NCBI GenBank assembly: GCA_002704045.1
Contig: PAFF01000098.1
Coordinates: 5,555 to 14,297 of the forward strand
Reading direction: 5' to 3'
Source: Fidelibacterota bacterium
Lineage (GTDB): Bacteria > Fidelibacterota > Marinisomatia > SCGC-AAA003-L08 > GCA-002704045
DNA length: 8,743 nt
Numbering within the stretch: the first letter of the stretch is position 1; each line of letters begins with the position of its first letter. A model generated the notes under the pieces. That model saw nothing but the letters and a program-made list of their open reading frames with translations, searched no databases and was not told the DNA's origin. The position numbers and the translations under genes are program-made. This document shows positions 6,142 through 8,743 of this stretch, piece by piece.

Positions 6142-7426
6142 AATAATTACAATTTTTATTAGCTTTTTAATAGCTTCGGATCAGATTCCATCTGCTGATC
6201 AGGATCATCCAATATTATTAAAAAATGCTACAATACATACCATATCAAATGGAATCAAAAAAAACACTGATATTTTATTTGATAGTGGAAAAATTATAGC
6301 AATTGGGAAAAATATAAATTTACCTGTTAACACTGAAGTAATTAATACTACAAATAAACATATTTTTCCCGGCTTAATATCGGCAAGTACAGTACTTGGA
6401 TTGCAAGAAATAGGAGCTGTTAGAGCAACAAGAGATTATGCAGAAGTTGGTGTTTTTAATCCTAATGTTAGAGCTAATGTAAGTTATAATCCTGATTCTG
6501 AGCTTATACCTATAAGTCGTTCTAATGGGGTTTTATTAGCATTGTCAATACCAAGATCAGGTTTAATTTCAGGACAATCATCATTGATGTATTTAGATGG
6601 CTGGACTTGGGAAGATGCAACTTTTAAGCATCCAGTAGGACTACATTTATTTTGGCCACCTATGAATATTCCTAAAAATAAAAAAAATAAAACTAATTCT
6701 AAGGAGGATAAACGTCTCACCTCAATTCAAAAAATTGATAATATTTTTGACGAATCAAGATCTTACTTAAAATTAAAAATTTCAAACAGCCAATCTTTTA
6801 AACACAATTTAAAATTAGAAGGTTTAATACCAGTACTTAATAATGAAATTCCCATATTCATTCACGCAAATGAGGTTAGACAGATTGAAGCTGCAGTATA
6901 CTGGTCAATTAGACAAAATGTAAAAATGGTTTTAATCGGTGGTAAAGATTCATGGAGAGTTACAGAATTATTAAAGGGAAATAATATTCCAGTTATTTAT
7001 ACTCAAACACATTCAACTCCCTCTAGAAGATTTGAAAATTTTGATCAATCTTTTACTACTCCTAACCAATTATATAAGGCTGGTATTAAATTTTGTATTT
7101 CAAACAGTGAATCATCTTTCCAAACACCGCATATACGAAACTTACCATACCATGCTGCAAAAGCAGGTTCTTATGGGCTACCGTGGTCGGAAGCAATCAG
7201 ATCTATAACTTTATCGACAGCGGAAATTTTGGGTGTTGATGATAGAGTAGGTTCCATTGATATAGGTAAAAATGCAACTTTATTCATAGCTGATGGCGAT
7301 ATTTTAGATGTCAGAACACAAGTTGAACAAGTTTTCATTGATGGAAAAAAAGTTGATATGTCTGATCGACACAAAGTTTTATTCGATAAATACCAAAAAA
7401 AATATCAACAATTAAAAAATAAATAA
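6125..7426 (+). CDS. Exported amidohydrolase-like protein lacking metal-binding histidines
   Basis: The ATG at 6125 (433 residues) gives the signal peptide MSMSIKIITIFISFLIAS-DQ and a 17-base overlap with the upstream gene. ATG 6131 is equally plausible. The ATG at 6065 would add 20 residues read out of frame through the tail of the upstream gene. The product is one amidohydrolase-type domain: the N-terminal beta-sandwich strands (NATIHTIS, DILFDSGKIIAIGKNI), then FPGLISASTVLGLQEIGAVR (81-100), IFIHANE (His247), SNSES (326-330), and the C-terminal RVGSIDIGKNATLFIADGDI. The HxH after PGLI is absent (SAS), the second barrel His is replaced within LIGGKDSW, and the catalytic Asp of the usual SDS motif is Asn (SNSES). 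It is best seen as a degenerate partner or regulator of the preceding two-barrel protein, or an enzyme with altered chemistry. Its closest relative in the window is the N-terminal barrel of that protein (compare SIPRSGLISGQSSLMYL with VIPDSGIFQGSTTLLQL). It is the last gene of the cluster. Confidence 0.87.
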   Translation: MSMSIKIITIFISFLIASDQIPSADQDHPILLKNATIHTISNGIKKNTDILFDSGKIIAIGKNINLPVNTEVINTTNKHIFPGLISASTVLGLQEIGAVRATRDYAEVGVFNPNVRANVSYNPDSELIPISRSNGVLLALSIPRSGLISGQSSLMYLDGWTWEDATFKHPVGLHLFWPPMNIPKNKKNKTNSKEDKRLTSIQKIDNIFDESRSYLKLKISNSQSFKHNLKLEGLIPVLNNEIPIFIHANEVRQIEAAVYWSIRQNVKMVLIGGKDSWRVTELLKGNNIPVIYTQTHSTPSRRFENFDQSFTTPNQLYKAGIKFCISNSESSFQTPHIRNLPYHAAKAGSYGLPWSEAIRSITLSTAEILGVDDRVGSIDIGKNATLFIADGDILDVRTQVEQVFIDGKKVDMSDRHKVLFDKYQKKYQQLKNK

Positions 7427-7433
7427 AAAAAAT

Positions 7434-7461
7434 TTGTTTTAATAAGTTAAGATTATATAAA
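7434..7461 (+). promoter_or_regulatory. Candidate sigma-70-type promoter for the iron permease gene
   Basis: TTGTTT (7434-7439), a 16-base spacer and TATAAA (7456-7461, within TATATAAAT) resemble -35 and -10 boxes. They lie just downstream of the amidohydrolase-like gene and just upstream of a Fur-box-like palindrome. Transcription would start near 7468, inside that palindrome, leaving a leader of roughly 85 bases. The AT-rich background makes this a candidate only. Confidence 0.3.
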
Positions 7462-7465
7462 TTTT

Positions 7466-7486
7466 AAATGAGAATGAATCTCATTT
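7466..7486 (+). promoter_or_regulatory. Fur-box-like operator upstream of the iron permease
   Basis: AAATGAGA (7466-7473) and TCTCATTT (7479-7486) form a perfect 8-base inverted repeat around ATGAA. Read as a 7-1-7 Fur box (TGATAATNATTATCA), positions 7469-7483 match 11 of the 14 defined bases. It stands between a candidate -10 box and an iron permease gene, which is where an iron-responsive repressor would bind. Fur, or another FUR-family protein such as Zur or Mur, would be the expected regulator. The match is by eye and no regulator gene is in the window. Confidence 0.5.
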
Positions 7487-7505
7487 TCAATTGATTTTAC
7501 TTAAG

Positions 7506-7539
7506 AAAAAGGGTTTAATTGAAAAATTAAACCCTTTTT
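7506..7539 (+). terminator. Perfect 15-bp hairpin with GAAA loop: terminator or leader attenuator
   Basis: AAAAAGGGTTTAATT (7506-7520) and AATTAAACCCTTTTT (7525-7539) are exact reverse complements around a GAAA tetraloop. The A-run before and T-run after make it a typical, possibly bidirectional, intrinsic terminator. It lies 79 bases after the stop of the amidohydrolase-like gene and could end that operon. However, it ends only 12 bases before the permease ATG and 3 bases before its ribosome binding site, so a promoter cannot fit between hairpin and gene. The permease transcript therefore carries or must pass this structure. Confidence 0.75.
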
Positions 7540-7542
7540 AGC

Positions 7543-7548
7543 GAGGAG
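7543..7548 (+). promoter_or_regulatory. Strong Shine-Dalgarno site of the iron permease gene
   Basis: GAGGAG is placed 3 bases before the ATG at 7552, a short but workable spacing (4 if GAGGA is the pairing core). It is the clearest ribosome binding site in the window, and it shows that the permease mRNA has a real 5' leader rather than being leaderless. Confidence 0.7.
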
Positions 7549-7551
7549 AAT

Positions 7552-8481
7552 ATGGCAGAGTTAATTATTATTTTTCGTGAAGTTTTAGAGGCTTCTTTAA
7601 TAATCGGTATACTTTATACTTATCTTAAAAAATCTAATAATGAAGATAGTATTGGTATGCTTATGGGTGGCGTAGGTGCAGCTATTTTAGTAAGTATAAT
7701 AGCATCTTTTTTATTTCAAATGATAGCTGGTGGTTTTGAGGGAAGCGCTTCAAAGATTTTTGAAGGTATAGTAATGATAATTGCATCCATTGTCTTAACA
7801 ACGATGATAATTTGGATGGCACAAAATAAAAATATTTCTCAGGAACTTGAAAATCAGGCTAAAGAATCATTATCATCTGGTCTAAAATATGGAATTTTTA
7901 TTTTAGCATTTGTAGCTGTTTTTAGAGAAGGTGTGGAGATAATTTTATTTTTATACGCTATTGGTATTAAAGATGGAATTTCAATAATACCATCAATTAT
8001 TGGAGCTATGCTTGGGTTATTCGCAGGATATGCTATATTTATTCAGGGAGTGAAAGTACCCTTAAAGAAATTTTTTAATGTAACTTCTGTATTTCTAATA
8101 TTTGTTGCTGCAGGTATGCTAACATATGGTGTACATGAATTAGAATCAGGTGGTGTAATTCCTTACTTTTCTGGACATGTTGAGTTAAATAACGACGAAT
8201 CTCAATATGAAGCAACTAGATTGAATGGTCATTCAAAAATATTTGATCTTGATGAAGAGAAAAAAGCAAAAAAATGGGCATCAAGAGTATGGGACATAAA
8301 TCCTTCTAAAAATAATGATGGTTCATATCCTGCTCTTCACGATAAAGGATCCATTGGCGGGCTATTAAAAGGATTTTTTGGATACAATGGTGACCCTAGT
8401 TTAATCGAATTAATAACGTGGATATTATCAATGATTGGTTTGAATTATTTGTACCAGAAGATCGGTAGAAAGGATATTTAA
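7552..8481 (+). CDS. FTR1/EfeU-family high-affinity iron permease
   Basis: The 309-residue inner-membrane protein has the two iron-permease signatures with the R-E-x-x-E pattern: FREVLEASL (Arg9, Glu10, Glu13) in the first helix and FREGVEIILF (Arg125, Glu126, Glu129) in the fourth. A further helix acidic residue, Glu71, sits in FEGIVMIIAS. About seven membrane segments can be drawn (roughly 2-22, 36-58, 70-90, 112-136, 143-165, 175-194, 283-301). These features define the FTR1/EfeU family, which moves iron across the membrane, usually with an oxidase or periplasmic partner (EfeO/EfeB, or multicopper oxidase Fet3 in yeast). No partner gene is visible nearby. Between helices 6 and 7 is a hydrophilic loop of about 85 residues with GVHELESGG (193-201), acidic and His residues, and the family-like HDKGSIGGLLKGFFGYNGDP (263-282). 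It is preceded by a Fur-box-like site, a hairpin and a strong GAGGAG, so iron-responsive control is likely. A lead or other metal transporter of the same family is the main alternative. Confidence 0.92.
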   Translation: MAELIIIFREVLEASLIIGILYTYLKKSNNEDSIGMLMGGVGAAILVSIIASFLFQMIAGGFEGSASKIFEGIVMIIASIVLTTMIIWMAQNKNISQELENQAKESLSSGLKYGIFILAFVAVFREGVEIILFLYAIGIKDGISIIPSIIGAMLGLFAGYAIFIQGVKVPLKKFFNVTSVFLIFVAAGMLTYGVHELESGGVIPYFSGHVELNNDESQYEATRLNGHSKIFDLDEEKKAKKWASRVWDINPSKNNDGSYPALHDKGSIGGLLKGFFGYNGDPSLIELITWILSMIGLNYLYQKIGRKDI

Positions 8482-8743
8482 AATCCTAATTAACAAAAAT
8501 TTAATTCTGTACAGTTATGATATCTAATTACAAAAATTTTTATTACACAAGCACAAGATCAAATTATAATATTTTTTTTAAAAACATCAAATTATCTCTA
8601 AGAAAATGCTAACTTGCAAAGATTTGGAATTATTTAGAGTTAAAAGAAATGAAATTAGAAACAAAAATGGATTTATGTTTTTATGGAACTATATATATAT
8701 CATTATCAATTGATGAATTCATTCAATTAAAAAGCTTAGTACA

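Noticed and set aside
8471..8487. Inverted repeat AGGAT/ATCCT around the permease stop as a terminator
   Set aside because: The stem is only 5 bp, the loop is A/T and no T-run follows, so it is too weak to call.
8488..8540. Near-direct repeat AATTAACAAAAATTT / AATTACAAAAATTTT after the permease gene
   Set aside because: Two low-complexity A/T copies with an imperfect match; expected by chance in such a spacer and with no further units.
8606..8713. Small ORF of 35 codons starting MLTCKDLELF
   Set aside because: No ribosome binding site, no recognisable family, and chance ORFs of this size are frequent in DNA this AT-rich.
8649..8743. Possible start of a gene running off the right edge (MKLETKMDLCFYGTIY...)
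   Set aside because: Only 31 codons are visible, there is no Shine-Dalgarno site and no known motif, and it competes with another open frame; it cannot be supported from this window.

Overview
The window is a strongly AT-rich stretch from a Gram-negative bacterium. It is densely packed: overlapping or nearly touching genes, and very few clear Shine-Dalgarno sites. Several products carry short, simple signal peptides (a lipobox at Cys18 in the first lipoprotein; hydrophobic runs ending in FLFS-NE, IVFS-TE and LIAS-DQ). This style, together with the protein families present, suggests a free-living, probably marine member of the FCB group. Candidatus Marinimicrobia (SAR406) is my best guess and a Bacteroidetes relative is possible. 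There is no rRNA or other marker gene to settle it.

Layout. At the left edge, on the minus strand, lies the first third or less of the large subunit of a B12-dependent methylmalonyl-CoA mutase; it is cut by the window end. An 84-bp divergent spacer separates it from a plus-strand cluster at 432-7426. That cluster has five genes with ATGA-type overlaps or 1-nt gaps throughout, so it is almost certainly one transcript. The genes are an exported endonuclease/exonuclease/phosphatase-fold lipoprotein, an unrecognised exported beta-rich protein, a cytosolic PLP-dependent class IV aminotransferase, a ~997-residue exported protein with two amidohydrolase-like domains, and a ~433-residue exported amidohydrolase-like protein. 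Of the three amidohydrolase barrels in the last two proteins, only one keeps the metal-binding histidines; the other two look catalytically degenerate. The natural substrate of the cluster cannot be read from the sequence.

After a 125-bp regulatory spacer comes an FTR1/EfeU-type iron permease (7552-8481). The spacer holds a Fur-box-like palindrome and a 15-bp perfect hairpin with a GAAA loop, set directly before the best ribosome binding site in the window. The spacing implies that the hairpin is either in the permease leader or a terminator that transcription reads through. Regulation by iron is the natural inference. The last 262 bp (8482-8743) are very AT-rich and hold no gene I can support.

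How the genes may work together: the five-gene cluster looks like an envelope hydrolase operon with one cytosolic aminotransferase, plausibly for scavenging or processing an amino-acid- or nucleotide-like compound (inference only). The permease is probably a separate, iron-regulated unit. I did not find CRISPR arrays, tRNAs, insertion sequences, phage genes or a clearly new defence system.
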